From Mortierella sp. BCC40632 (Eukaryota; Mortierellomycota; Mortierellomycetes; Mortierellales; Mortierellaceae): 64,000 nucleotides of DNA. Position numbers and translations under genes: made by a program. Positions 46,494 through 59,460 of this stretch are shown one piece after another (position 1 is the first letter of the stretch; each line of letters starts with the position of its first letter). The DNA is taken from contig WAEK01000013.1 in assembly GCA_011634665.1 (NCBI GenBank), positions 1,162,501 through 1,226,500 of the forward strand, written 5' to 3'. Under the pieces are notes generated by a model. That model saw nothing but the letters and a program-made list of their open reading frames with translations, did not search any database and had not been told where the DNA came from.

Positions 46494-47262
46494 GTGTAAG
46501 TTCTAGTGCTTGTGATGGGTTTAGTAATGTGGTGCAAGGAGCGCGAGAGTAGCGTGGATGGACAGTGTGGCCAGGCTACAGACGAGCAACGCAGTCTAAT
46601 AAAAGAAAGAAAAAGATAAAAGAAAAAAGAAAAAAGGGCACGAGAAGAGATCAACTGGAAGAACGAGAAGGAAGAAAGATGAAGATTGTTTACTCATTCG
46701 CATGAGATGAACATCCTGTGCTTTGTAGCTCTGTGGTGGTTGTCCCTCCACCCCCCTCCCCCACCCCCCTTCCCTCTCCCCTGGAACAAAGAGAGGGTCG
46801 AAAATGCGCGACTCTTTGTCTGTGTGTTTCTCCATCCAATCATCCTCGAGACGGGTGCCTATGCATGGGTTGTCTTGTCTGAAGGCAACACTCCCCATTA
46901 GGCAAGCACTGGTTACAAATTTGGTTGTTCACACCGATCTTCTTCGAAGAGAAGTCTTCCTGAGTGTCTTCAAAGCTATTACACTATCACAATACACAAC
47001 TAGAATAGAACCGCTCGCTACCTAGCCTTGTGAATATCCATATCAATGGTTGATGCTAAACTGCCATGAAATAGAGGCAAGTTTTGTTTGCCATACTTGA
47101 GGCGTTCAATAATATCATGGAGATGTAGTCATGACTACACGTTACCAACAAGAAAAGACTCGAGCCGCGTCATTATTTATTTTCTTTTTTATTTTGACTT
47201 GAAGAGTCAGGGTTGCATAGGCAGTTTGCCATTAGCTCTCTTAGTCCTCACCTCCCATCCTA
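46494..47262. promoter_or_regulatory. EF-3 promoter region
   Basis: About 770 bp upstream of EF-3 on the minus strand. The leader is CT-rich in the minus-strand sense (46500-46680), and a C-run rich block lies at 46745-46780. No gene was seen. The right end touches the stop codon of the SDR pseudogene, and no similarity to the region downstream of SDR copy 1 remains here. Confidence 0.4.
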
Positions 47263-48314
47263 TTACTTCTGGGAAAGCCTGAGTTGACGATGAACTTCCT
47301 CATCAATGTGTTTCTTCAGGTCCTTGAGCTTTGGCTCCCATCCAAGGATCTCTCTTCCCTTGACCGTTCGCAATCTTGAGTTGCCTCCGATAAGGAAATC
47401 TGAGAATGGTGCAAAGTATTTCTCGACCTCGGCCTTGTTGTCTGCGTCCACAGACTTGACCTCTCCACTTGAGTTGATACCAAGCTCCTTGAACGATGAT
47501 GCAATCTCTTGGGCCACCTCTCCATACGACAAGTCTCCATTCTCGACAAAATAGTAGCCTTCAGTGTTCTTGGGGAGAGAGCCAACCACTCCAGACTCCT
47601 GAGGCTCCGCAAGCGAATGCTCCAGCAGGCTAATATAGAAGTGACCAAGGTCAACGACATGAATATGGCTCCATACATTGAGACCCCTGCCAATCTGGAG
47701 TGCCTGCTTGCTCTTGAGAGAGTACTCGACCTGGTGGGGGATCTGGACGGATTTCTTGTTGCCAGGCCCAGAACCATTGCCCCAGACAGTGGTTGGGACC
47801 ACAACATATGTATCCACCTTTCCTACAAGTTCTGGGGAGAGGATCTCGACGTCGACATTTCGGTTGAGCAGATCGTGTGGAATAGCCTTCAGCTTGGCTT
47901 CGTCATCGTCTCTGTAAATGTCATGGCTCTTGTACTGTCCCTTGGCATGGTCAAGGACAATGCTGACTCCACTGGTATGAATGAAGATGGGTCGCTTGCG
48001 TCGATCAGCGCGGGCAGTCCTTTGCAACAGACCTTGGAGAAGGGCCTTGACTGAAGGCTGATGACCTGTGCTGGCAAAGTGCAGGACAACATCGGCATCA
48101 GCAGCCTCTTTCTGGAGAATGTCCACATCGTCCAAGGAACCGACCACAGGCTCGATGCCAAGAGGACGAATGTCTTCAGCCTTTTCAGCGGATCGAACCA
48201 GGGCTCGGATCTGGTACTTGGTAGCGGACGACTGTTTTTGAGGAGGAGGTCCAAGGTAGTGCCTCCGATGTAACCAGTGATACCGGTGACAAACACTTTT
48301 GTGGTTGATGCCAT
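47263..48314 (-). pseudogene. SDR/epimerase-like gene copy 2, frameshifted
   Basis: The start codon and first 25 codons match the intact gene at 11137-12189. A single-base deletion near 48236-48240 (AAGAAAC in copy 1 versus AAAAAC here) then throws translation into another frame that stops at 47889 after 141 residues. From residue 57 (Val, GTC) to about residue 341 the encoded sequence in the original frame is identical to copy 1. Only the last residues differ: HRQLRLSQK instead of HRQLKLAQQ, with TAA instead of TAG. No in-frame ATG near the lesion could rescue the Rossmann motif, so the copy is very probably non-functional unless the deletion is an assembly error. Confidence 0.88.
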
Positions 48315-49262
48315 TGTGGAGCTTGAGGTTGTGTGAAAGGGAACTGTTTTTGAGTTGTTGTTATCGCAGAGAGAAGGAGTGCGAGTAAGAGTGTGTGTGA
48401 GTGTGTGTGAACAAGTTGAGATCTGTAGAGACAGGGTTCGAATGGGCCTCCTATTTATTCATGAATGGGTCTCTCATGGTAGTCGATAGGTCGAACAATG
48501 GTTGTCAATGGTTCCTCAGGAGGACAAAGGATATGACCTACCGTAGTAGCTGAACAAGTTTATTCACTATTGCCTCAGACCCTGTGTTGCAATTACGAGA
48601 ATGTATCGCACAATCTGAGCAATTAGTAAACCATTTCCTCTCGAATCCAAGTTTGCAGTCAGGGTCGAGAAGCCTAGGGTCGAGAAGCTACACTGAGCCC
48701 TGGCTTTTGTTGGTCAGAATTGGGGGACAGAGACAGAAATTATTTTTTGCGTCCAGATTCGAGTATGGCACGCTATTAGTAATGTTGATACATTTGTCGT
48801 GGTACTTACTCCGCCCCTCACCAAGGTATCCTCAAAAAAGAAAGAGATACGTCCATCCAACAAAATAAGCATAGCAAATAAACAGCAAACCTGGTTTTTG
48901 AGGATAGCGAAGGAACTTTAGCTTTGTGCATTGATAGTAGCTAGGAAGGAGAAAGAGAGAGAGAGAGATTAGGTACTTCTAAACCACATCATAGGAGTAT
49001 CCAGCATGGTCATTGTCCATTACCAAGGTAGAGTGAGACATGCCTGACAACGACGATGGGCAAAGGGGGAAAAAAACCAAGTATGCAAAGATAGCTAGAG
49101 GAGGTTGTAAACCAACAAAGCAGGCAGACCCCTTCGTTGGACATCTAGAATCTTTCTGAATGCCTTAGTACATAGTATTGAATAGCAAGTTATTAAGCTT
49201 GATGCATGTCTTTTCATCATGGTCCTCCCGCCGACCAATAAACGAACAATAAATTGCTTGCA
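47264..49262 (-). repeat. Inverted duplication, copy 2 (frameshifted SDR gene plus upstream region)
   Basis: This is the inverted counterpart of 10188-12186. The core is almost identical, including the upstream noncoding region and a 15-bp tandem repeat (two copies of CTTCTCGACCCTRG-like sequence). Observed differences include a one-base deletion in the coding region at about 48236-48240, a neighbouring substitution, a one-base indel in a G run by the TATA-like element, and a few substitutions upstream. The two edges are more diverged than the core. Confidence 0.93.
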
Positions 49263-49544
49263 TCAAACCCTGTCTAGAGCCATGTAAAAGGCGTTATTTC
49301 TGATCTGCTTTACAAATACTATCGACTTGTAGGCAAAGTTTGCATCGTGGACCAAGGACAAGAGTTGCACCTGCACCATGAACGGCTTGCATTCATTTTT
49401 TTAACGACTCAAATTAAGCAACTTCCCTCTGACATAGAAATATACTTTTTTTTTTAAAAAAAAAAAAAAAAACCCCCCTACTCTCTACCTTATAGATTTA
49501 TTTATTGTTGTTTTTTCTTTTCTCTACAGAGTTGACCTTTTTTT
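48315..49544. other. Upstream part of duplication copy 2, then acyl-CoA oxidase 3' region
   Basis: 48315-49262 is the duplicated upstream sequence, including a CT/GA run and the TATA-like element. 49263-49544 is AT-rich, with a T9/A18 stretch at about 49447-49473 that can fold back on itself, and should contain the 3' end of the acyl-CoA oxidase transcript. No other gene is seen. Confidence 0.45.
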
Positions 49545-52188
49545 TTACAACTTCAACTCGCCATGACGCTTCAACAAGGGTCGGATATACTCTTCATATC
49601 CATCGCACACTTGACGCTGGTTCAAGGGCTCTGCCTGAGCCTTATCCCAGAGTCTCTTGTACGCATCACCATCCGAGGCTCCCAACGCCGAGTTGAGCAA
49701 AAAGTCGGGGTGATCAAAGGCATCCACCAGTCCAACAGCATCGTCAGCAAGCGACGCAACCAATGCCTTCACTTGAGCACGCAGGGACTGGCATTGAGCA
49801 GGGTTCAGGTATCCATCCTCAACAAAGTCTGCTAGGTTAGCTTGGATGGTATGGAGTGCATGCAAGTTGGAAAGCTTCTCAAGCACACGAACTGTCTCAG
49901 GCTGAGCACGACGTTCCTCATCAGACTCTGGGCTCTGTGCTGCTTCGATAGATTGAATGAACCAAAGCACCATCACATACTGAGCATGAGCATGCGAGAC
50001 TCGGTAACACTCGATATTGTGATCCGACCAGAAGGCATTCGATTCCTTGTCACCTCCTGCGGCCTCAACATTGTCGCTGAGCTCATAGGCGAGGCGTGCA
50101 CAGCGATGTTCGAACGCTGCCAATTGAATCTCAGGCTTCAACCAGTCCAGAGGCTGAGCCACAGCACAGGTCGCCTTACTCAACGCCGATCTGTTCTGGC
50201 CATGGAGCAAGTACCGCGAAAAGGGTGTCACATCATTCGGGTTTGTTCTAGCAGTCTTGACTTCCTTCAACAAGTATCTGGCCATCTGTTGAGTCAAGAC
50301 ATAGTTATCACCTTCGTAGGTATTGGAGGGGACGATTGAAGCAAACAGGTGAGCAAGACCAGTAAAGTAGGAGAATCCGTGACCACCCATCAACTTTCGG
50401 CACTCTTCAGTTCCTGCGGCTCCAATCGTGGTACAGTAAGACTTGAGTGCGGAGGACATGGCATGAACCTCGGCCAGAGCATCAATCTTGCCGTTGCTGA
50501 GTCCTGTCATCAGACTAATATACATTTCCATCATGCATGCGCCCGAAGCGTAAAGAGCATAGGCCTGTGCAATCATGGGGAACAGTCGGTTCTGAACCAT
50601 AGGGTAGTTGATGACTTGGGTCTCCAGATTCGGGTTCAAGTCAAGGTCGTTGCGGGACGTGGGGTTGTTGAACTGACGACGAACTGTCAAGTATCGGGTT
50701 GCCACTGTTGTCGCACGACTAAGATACAGAGCCATTTGCTTGATCAAGACGGAACGAAGCAACACCATCGAGCCATATGAGAGCTATTGTAAAACCAAAC
50801 ATTAGATGTATGTGAGATTGTGAACGTGAAAGAAGAAGAAAGACACCTCTTGGAGGAATGATTCAAATAAATACCTTGGCATGAGGCGGCTTGGTGTACA
50901 CTCCATCACTTGAGACCTTTGAAAAGCGCATCAACATGTTTTCGCGTGGAATACGGTACTTGTTAAATCGAGCAACTATGAGATCCCGAGAAGGCGATGC
51001 GAATTAGTTTTCAATTTTTATGTCAAGCATAGAGCGAAGATAGACCGGTGCGGTACACAAAAATACAAATAAACAAAAAGACTTACATCCATTGTCCATC
51101 TTGTTGAAACCGTTGTAGGCCTTTGGGCCAATGTCTCCGACTTCAATGCCTGGGAATGGCTTATGATCCTCAAGCGAACGCAGAGGAACAACAAAAACGT
51201 GAGCACCATAATCCTGACCATCAATGAATAATCTCGCCTGAACGACAGCATGTGTGCACAAGGCGCCCAATCCTCCAATCCACCACTTGGATGCCTATTA
51301 AATTCAAGAGGGATTGATCCTCAAAATGTCAGTTTGGCCATTAAGATATAGATGCCTTAAATAAATCCCCAATTCTAGACTCCTTACAGTAAAGCTGGTG
51401 CTGTTGATTTCCCACTCGTCGGTCTCCCTGATGAAGGTCGCCGTAGTCTCGAGTCTTGACAAGTTACCTGTCAATAATTCATAAAAGGACGGATCAGCTT
51501 GTCTGCACTTTCTATTCAGCAAAGCTCGATAGCTTTCTGTACAGGACTAAGATATAAAAAAAAAAACGACGACGAAACAACTTACTTCCATGACCAAGCT
51601 CAGTCTGTGCATAGCATCCAATGATCTGATACTTTTCTGCAAGGGGGATCCATTGGTCGATTTGTTCGTCCGTTCCTTGTGAGTTGATGACAGGAATGAA
51701 GGCTCCATTGTGTAGGATGATCTAAGTCAGAGTCAAGTGTGGAGAAAATCGGCCCGTCAGCATTTTACACAGGCTCTAAACTATACTTACTCCAAAATTT
51801 AAACCTAAGAAATTGTGGGGTTGAAACTTACTGGCAGAGGATCGTCGATGGCCTCTACCATGGTGGCAAAGTCCAGGTCGTTGAGGTCGTGCTCCATCTT
51901 GATCTCGGCAAGACGGGTAGACATGGCAATACCGCGCTTGACAGCATCGGTATGGTTCAACCAACCCCAGTCATCCTTCTTGAAGACGGGATCCTTGGCG
52001 ATAAGATCAATGATATACCGGCGCTGCTCCACATTAGCAGCTCCACCATGGATGTAGTTGGTCATGTCCGTGATATCGAACGACACCTTTTTGCGGGCAT
52101 GGGCAAGGTCAATCTTGTTTTGCGTAGGCAACGCAGACGAAGCTGTGGAGGAGGATGCTCCTGGGGCAAGAGACGTAGCCGAAACCAT
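49545..52188 (-). CDS. POX1: Peroxisomal acyl-CoA oxidase
   Basis: Six exons (52188-51832, 51721-51586, 51467-51388, 51294-51087, 50975-50875, 50783-49545) splice in phase to 706 residues, the usual size. The FAD enzyme catalyses the first step of peroxisomal beta-oxidation, turning acyl-CoA into trans-2-enoyl-CoA and passing electrons to O2 to make H2O2. Visible signatures are GCYAQTELGHGSNLSRLETTA (the FAD/substrate-binding TELGHGSN motif), SKWWIGGLGALCTHAVVQARL, IEVGDIGPKAYNGFNKMDNG, FNKYRIPRENML and LMGGHGFSYFTGLAHLFASIVPSNTYEGDNYVL, including the Glu-Gly-Asp near the catalytic glutamate. The C-terminus ends ELKL, a possible weak PTS1-like tripeptide (LKL) rather than SKL. H2O2 from this reaction would be handled by a catalase such as the one at 23.5 kb. 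Confidence 0.96.
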
Positions 52189-52883
52189 GATTAGATTACG
52201 AACAGAAACGGAATGTGAAGAGTGAGAGGAGCAGGAGAGGAATCTAAAGAGAAGGAGAGAAGGGAAGATGCGAGGCGCTGCAATTGAAAAAAGAAAGAAA
52301 AGAGGAACAGATGTAGAAGAGATGAGATCTGTCTTTTGAACGGAAATGGAGAATTAGGAAATGGAATGACGAGTTCGCCTCGGCTAGGCTTTGTGTTCAG
52401 TTTAATGAGATGCTGGAGAAGGCACATACTTCGCCCTTCTCACTCTTCCCCACATCTCCTGTCTGTGAACCGCTCGGCTCTCTTTTCCTCTTCTCCCTCT
52501 CCCTCGTAGTTGCTGTGACTTGTCTCTTCTGTCAGCCAGCCGAATGTGACCTTGCGCCGTCTCCCTATTTTTTTTTTTTTTTTTTTTCTAGGATTCCTCC
52601 TAACCCCAGAGAAAAGGGAAGCCTCTCCACCCTAAGATAGAGTCAACGCGCGATCCCTATTCCAGCTTCACATGAAATCTTTCAGTGCCTAATATTTTTT
52701 TTTTGTTTTTTTTTGCCTTTCCGTTCTTTTCTTTTCTTTTGGTATGCAATGCGGCTGTCCACAGTCTATTTGGAACCTCTAACTATTATACAGTAGCTGC
52801 CATGAGGATAATGGCAAGTGGTGAGCTTGTCAAAAAAAAAAAAAAAAAAAAAAAGGCACTATAGACGGAATGATTGAAACCAC
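52189..52883. promoter_or_regulatory. Acyl-CoA oxidase promoter and esterase-like gene 3' region
   Basis: The first about 250 bp is the CT-rich (minus-strand sense) leader of the oxidase gene. T runs lie at 52568-52587 and 52697-52713 and an A run at about 52831-52854. I could not name an oleate-response element. No coding feature is supported. Confidence 0.4.
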
Positions 52884-55423
52884 TCAAGCACTCTCGTTAT
52901 CGAGCGACACCAAGTACGGCACATCAGACTGGAGCCGAGAGCAAAAGTCTAATTTGTACAAAGCCTCGGTCATCAAGGCATCAATCGCATCCGTTTGTTG
53001 GAAATGAGCCTTATCAGTGACTTGATCTAGCATTGGCTATTATGGTATCCAGGAAGTAATAAAATGATACAAGTTAGCGCCCTGATCTTCTCTGTCTAAT
53101 CCACCTTAAGAACATATAAAAAAATATACTCCCAAAAACTACTACTTACAAAGGTGATTTGCCAAGAGTTCAGTCGTCGGAGCCATGCACCCTCTGTCTG
53201 CGAGAATCCCTCCAAGAGGTCATCCCAGTATCCCAATCGTGCATTCGTTCGCCAGTCACCCTTAACTCGGATTGAGGCATCGGTACGCATGGGGAACGCG
53301 TTCTGTCCAGCCCAGATGGCGATTGTGGCCGGTGGCTGTTCATCCTCCGCGTCTGCACCCTCAGCAACTCTGGCAGCACGCCACTTCTCTTCACGCGACT
53401 GACGCCACCACGACAACCGACCAACGACCTGTTCAAAACGCTCTATCAACTGGTTTGTGCTCCATTGTCCACCAGCCACAGGACCAGATGCTGGCCACTG
53501 TCCCAAGTTGAAATAGATGGTATCGTACTCTTCCAGCTCCTCTTCTTTTGCATGCACCAGATAGTCAAGAAACTGGTCAGCCTTGTACACGAGTTCAATC
53601 TCTGTATCTAACTTGGTTGGTTGGATAACAGTCTTGGCCAGTCCCGGGAATGCCTCCTTCTCTTCTTTAGAGGGTTCACCATAGAGTGTTGTTGACTCTC
53701 TCCCAGGAATGAATTCGTCATGGAACGCATACTTTTGACGACTCATCTCCATTGGGCGATAATAGTTCAAGATCGCATTGAACGTTGTCCGCACTTGTGA
53801 ATCGCCCGTGAAAAGGATCTTGCGCCGTGGATAGTTCTTGGTACCTGTATTGTTCGCGTCGAATGTCCCATCTGGTAGGAGTGGGCGCATTTCTGCTCCA
53901 GGGGATGCAACAGAGTCACAGATCGGATGAAAAGGATTCTGGGACGAAGGATTGGAGAGAGATGCGGTTTTGGTCATAGTACATCCATTGGGCACAAACC
54001 GCCATCCTCGCGTCAATCCTCGGTGACTTGAGGAAGCGTTTTCCTTGTCTTTGGATGCCTGAGGGTCGGTATAGTTGGCGCCCGCGCCAGGTGCCTTGTT
54101 CACGGTATCCTTGTCAGAGTAAACCCTCATGGCGAGATCTTCACGCCAGTAGGCTCCACGAACAGGCGCCATTCGATCGCACTGTTCAAAATGCGTGTCC
54201 CGGAATGTCGCAAGCTGGTTCACGAACAAGTCAAGTTCGCAGCTGGGACAAATGTTGAACCGCGTGGAAGGTTCTGTCTCTGAATCAGAGGCCTGTCCCT
54301 CTGGCGTCGTGTTTGTAGAGTTGATCACTTGACTGGGGTCAACTAGGACAGAGTGAGTCCATTGTGGCCAAATACCAGGCCGGTTCTCACGAGTAGCCCT
54401 AAACTTTTCATAAGTGAGCGTGCCTGAGATCTGAACAGGACCTGGAAGGGTCATCTTGAAATCAGCTCTATAAACGAGTAGCTGCTGTCCATTCGTCTCA
54501 TTCAACCGACTGTCGCTGTTCGTTTTGACCATTAGATCTTCTGATACCAGGTGTGCCGCAAGAGCTAGCTTCTGCGCACCCTCAAGGACAAAGTAATAGT
54601 CATTTGGTCCAGCGACACGTCGAAAGTACGCATCATGGATGTGGCTCTTGGAGACTTTGGTTCGTAGTTGAGTTTCGATCGTTGTGGCGTCTTGCACGAT
54701 TTGGATGAACCCACGACTACAGTCTGTCTTGGAGATACAAAAGGCTAACTTGTGGTCCTGAAGCCGAGAAGGGATCGGACGACAGTGAACTTGATCGGGC
54801 TGAAGAATATTTGTCATGGTGGGTGATGGATCGCTTTGACCCTGTTCTGGCAGGGATACTGTCGAGGAGCTTGAATGCGATGGCAGCTCAAAAGAGGTTG
54901 TGGTCGTAAAAAACAGGTTTGGACAGGTGCTTGGGACGATGTTTTGAAATGTTTTGGCAAAGTTATGGATTAAGTATGGGTTCTGTTGGAGGCCTCCGGG
55001 AAGACCTCCCAGAACATTTTCTTCTCCATTCTCTTCGTCTTCCTCATCTCCATCGCCACCATCATCGTCAGAGAACCTCCACTCTTCGTCGTCATCTGCG
55101 TGATTTAGTGTGGGGTCCTCAAAGTTCGAATCGTGCTTATTGTCATGGTTTTCGTGGCTCGTGTAGATTGGTGTGGAAAGAGGACCACTAGGGGCGTCCT
55201 GGTGGCCCACAAGAGGGTTGGTTGCGGCTGCTGAGGAAGACAAAGAGTCAGAGGAAAGCTGAACTCTGGCAGAGTGGAGGACTAGAAGGGCTGAAGTGAT
55301 GGCGATGAGAAGAAACGTAGTGCGTTTTGCTGGGAACGAAAGTTGTTTGACTCGGAAGAATGTGGTGCCTGGAGAGGTTGTCATGATGGCTGGAGTTGAG
55401 CGTTGAGTCGGAAGTAATGCCAT
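52884..55423 (-). CDS. Type-II membrane GDS/PC-esterase-like (SGNH-type) protein
   Basis: Two exons (55423-53150 and 53036-52884) join in phase to give 808 residues. A single hydrophobic segment near residues 34-50 (TTFLLIAITSALLVLHSA) after a basic patch predicts a type-II Golgi/ER membrane protein. An acidic, disordered stem follows (WRFSDDDGGDGDEEDEENGEEN). The catalytic-type region has RRKILFTGDSQVRTTFNAILNYY, whose GDS carries the presumed nucleophilic Ser, then YDTIYFNLGQWPASG (block with Asn/Gly), and, in the short last exon, MLDQVTDKAHF, which can supply the Asp/His pair. This layout matches PC-Esterase/NXPE-like domains of the SGNH superfamily that acylate or deacylate glycans. Substrate is unknown. 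Without the last exon the Asp-His would be missing, which supports the splice. Confidence 0.83.
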
Positions 55424-56097
55424 ACTGTAAGATTGCTAGGGTTTTCACTGGTGCTGCTGATTTGAGTGGTAGAGGCTACCAGAGTATCACTGGAGGATGA
55501 AATCAAAAAGATCGAGTGAGAAAAGTGGGGATGCAGCAAAAACAAAACTGGCTATTATTAAAGACAGTGGAGTGTCATCACAGGGACAACGAAACGAGGC
55601 GGAGTCATGAGAGTAAAATCCAAAGCTGAGGACATGATGATGTTCGAGGATAGTGAAGGGTCGGAACAGGGCCTAGGAAAAGTAGACTTAGTGCTAACTA
55701 TTAAAATAGCCGTTGGACTTACCGAGGATTGACGAAGAACAACAGCCAGGGGTAATATGGAGGAGTACTAGTTAAGGAAAACTGAAATTCGATACAAGAA
55801 GCCTAGGGCGACGGCCGAATGAGTTTTGAAAAGGGATAAAGGCTGTTTACTTCTTGTATCCTTGGTTCCAGAGCACGCGACTGCGACCTTTTTAGGTGCT
55901 AAAGGCTGGTAGCGTAGAATATATGAGGGGAGGAAGGTGGCGGAGACAATTTAAACAGTAGGGATTGGAGAGGTATGAGTGATAGTCTGGACTCTGGTGT
56001 TGAGAGTAAGGGAAAGGGGCATAAAAATGGTGTTATGGATGAGCTTGAGAAGTCGATGGGGAGAAACAGGGCAGAATGAATGGCTAAAGTTAAGTTG

Positions 56098-56140
<43 letters not shown>

Positions 56141-56512
56141 GAGAGAAAAGAGAGCCATCAGAAGGAGGTCTTTCCATATCCCTCTGCCCTTGGGATGATC
56201 TCAAGAAGAGAAGAGAAAGAGAGAAAGAGAGAAAGAGAGAGGAGGTGGGGGAAGAAAAAGACGACGACAAGAAGAGGAACCAACGGTAAACTCGTTGGGG
56301 GAAGAAGAAAGAGCGATGTGGGCGAATGCCCCCAAGGAGGGACCATCCTTCTCTATGCCATCAGACTCTTGTGCAGTCAATGCGAACACTATGTCCACGA
56401 TTCAGTCCCCTGGACTTAAATGGCGCTAGGCAAACGACGAAAACCTGGCAGGAATTTGGGTTCTATTGATAGACTCTCAGTCTCGAACTCTCTCTCTGGG
56501 AAACACAGGAAA

Positions 56513-56549
<37 letters not shown>

Positions 56550-58872
56550 TCTCTCTTCATTCAATTTTAATTTGATTTACCCCTGGCCGAAAAGACTCTT
56601 TTTCCTGGGATTCAGGATTAGTGGCTGACAAGTGCCAAAGCCAAAGTAGTTTATCCAATGAGCCGTTTGCTCAGCTTTTTGGCTCTCGTTGTCCTTTTGA
56701 AGTTCTCAACAGGGTCCTGCACAAAGACTACCCATCTTTGTTGAGTAGGACAGTAAGAAAGGCGATATTGGTATTGATAATAAAGCAACCAAAAGCGCTA
56801 TCTGTTCGAGCTAACCAAATGAGCTCGATGAAAAAGGGAGTTAGAGGTGTACGGAAATAGAGTGGATTGAGGAGACCTGAAGTCAACTCTGCAACTCTGT
56901 GGACATTTGAAAAAAAAATTTGACTACCAACCTTCTTGGACTTCGATCGATTGTGTACTTGGCACACATACACACCCCTCACACTTGAACGTGACGCTTC
57001 AAGTGGCCTAGTTTGGATGGGGGAAGTAAAAAAAGAGAGAGCTGGTGCCTGAGCTAAACGCTACACTTTTGAAATCACAATTTCCATTAAATACGTGACC
57101 TGCCCCGGTGCCCTTATGACACCCCTACCTACTTTAGTCTTCTAGCCAAAGGGTCCCCAGCTGGCGCCTGACGCGGGTTCCTTCTTCTACCTGCCTCCAA
57201 TCAAAATCTATTCCTTTGTGCAACAGACACCAAAATCACGCAGACTCTGGCTGTCGGGTCGTGATGTGGGACAATAGTACTTTTTTTTCCGTTGCTAGAC
57301 CAAAGGGAGGACAAAAGCATTTGCTCACATGATTCACCCGGTCCACTTGCCCAGACCATGTTCACGATTAGGGTACGCGTGTTGTGCAATTGAGGAAACA
57401 TCTTCTGAGCCAAGACGACCACTTTGACAATATGGGCAATCTCATGAAAGATGTGCACTTGTGAGCCCTTTTTTTTTTGTTACCAGTTTGCTCGCTCTCT
57501 TTTTTTTGTAAGAAACTCTCAGTGCGGGACGGAGATAGGCCCTCTCGTCCCCATCATGACTGTCCATTCCTGGTAGAATTTCTGGTAAGTGGGCGGGGTT
57601 GAGTCTAGTTGTCGCACTATTGCAGTTGCTCTCCTGTCTTTCTCTTCTGTTGCTTACCACTCAGGAACATATTCTGGCAAAATACAATCCTCCTGGATTG
57701 CTCCGCACGCCATTGGGCGTACTCGGGCTGCCAACTCGGGTCCTCTAACGCCCATGCTCTTGACGTGAGTATCCAAACTCTGTCTATGGCTGTCATCGCT
57801 TGGTTTTTTTTTTTTTTTTTAATATTCTGTTTATCTTCTTCCAACTCCCATCTCAAGAGAGATCATTCATAGCAGCGTATGCAGATCCATAGCATTTTTC
57901 CGGTTTTACCGAGATAAAAGAGTAGGACCACAAAAAAGTGACTTTCAATCCTTACATCCCACAGTTCATCTATTTTTTCGCATCTCGTCGCTACACCAAG
58001 AGTATGAGTTTACCAGACCCCGGTAAAAAAAAAAAAAAAACAACAACAACAACAACAACAAGATGAGTAAAGCAAGGGAGAGGATGCGTGGAAACATTCC
58101 AAGTATCTCTCTGGAGGTACACTCTCCATTCTCCCAAAGAAGCTGAGAGAGACAACCAGACTTGAGCACACGCGCGCGTGTGTGAGTGAGTGTTTGTGTA
58201 TTTGTGTGTGTGCGCGTAAGGGTGTTGATATTATGCGGGTGCAGAAGGTGGGCGTGCAGCTGGGATTCGAAAAAAGCTGAAATGACAATTTTTCCTCTAT
58301 CCCGTCCATGCTCAAATAGAATGACAGCAGTGAGTATTTTTTGTACTTTTTTGGTAGTTTTTTTTTTTTTATGAAAAAAGAACTGCCAAAAAAGAGAAGA
58401 GATCGCAAAAATCCTAGTGGGAGTCGTGGGGAGGGATGGGCTTTTGGCGGTTCATAATGACTTGACTGGAATGTAATTGTGAACCTTTTCTATAGGCAGT
58501 GCGGGTTAGCTGTTCATATGTTGTGCTAGAAAGAGGGTGTGTGTATGGACAACAGAGGTAAAGGTGGGATAGAAAATTACAACGGATGCAAGTCCGAGAC
58601 TTTTTTTTTTTTCTTTCTTTCTTTCTTTGGAAGTTGAAAAATGTTGCAAAGCTGCCAGAGCTGAACTAGGGCGTTACATGGTGGCAAAATGATACTAGGT
58701 ATCACCATGGCGCGGTAGCGTAGTGTGGCGTAGCGTGTGTCAATGATTTGTAAGATTTATTTATTGAGCAAGAGGGCGCCAATGGCGTACAGGTTGGCGC
58801 TATCGCGCCCGTAGTTGTCAGCAGGAAGGTCGAAATCCAGATGACATGATCGTATCCATAGTGGGATGTCCT

Positions 58873-58903
<31 letters not shown>

Positions 58904-59319
58904 TGCACACAAACACACATAAACACACACACACTCTCTCTCTCGCCTTCTTGCCCTATCGCTCTCTCGCTCTCTCCTTTGTATGTGTCTGAGGATTGTT
59001 GTCTAGGACAGATCTACGTTTCGCGCCTGGCTCACTACGCTTGAGCCAAGAGAGGACCAATTTCAGTCACAACAGCCTCCAAGCCGCATTAACAGATAAA
59101 AATAAAAATAGGTTTTCCAGACCTGCCATTCCATCCATGGTTGCTATGCAGTTCCTTCCTCTTACTTTCCTCGAACCAATGAGAATTTCGCCGTCTTCTC
59201 GCATACCGTCCTTACCGAAAATCTTAGCGCCCGCGTTTCTAATGAAGCAAATACTTCCCCAATGCTCTCAGTGTACGACTAGAATCTCATCGTAAGAATG
59301 AGCACTTTGAAGAGTGGCT

Positions 59320-59460
59320 TTTTTTATAGGTCTCGTTTGTGGTTTTATTCTTCGGTACGCGTCCATCCAAGCACTGCAAAAGATATGACCGCTGGGGTCT
59401 CTTTAAGGAAACAGTGGAGGACGACCCAGAAACGGTAAAAGTAAAAATGAAAATACAAAG
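59320..59460. repeat. Diverged dispersed repeat, copy A
   Basis: It shares ordered blocks with 63715-63890: a T run, then a G/C-containing block ending in GGTTTTATTC, then ACGCG, and later a block GTGGAGG..GACCCAGAAACG followed by A-rich sequence with AAAATACAAA. The blocks are alignable but clearly diverged. The T run at the left edge suggests a poly-A-tailed retroelement on the minus strand. Confidence 0.55.

Noticed and set aside
47889..48314. 141-codon frame beginning with the SDR start codon
   Set aside because: It is the out-of-frame readout after the one-base deletion, not a new protein; covered by the pseudogene entry.
57201..57872. Three adjacent minus-strand frames of 70-87 codons
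   Set aside because: Parts look protein-like (IFHEIAHIVKVVVLAQKMFPQL) but no splice sites join them in phase, poly-T interrupts them, and no family is recognisable. A decayed gene is possible.
59100..59290. Minus-strand stretch FIRNAGAKIFGKDGMREDGEI...
   Set aside because: Plausible composition, but a stop interrupts it, it has no start, and no family is recognised; it may be another retroelement scrap.
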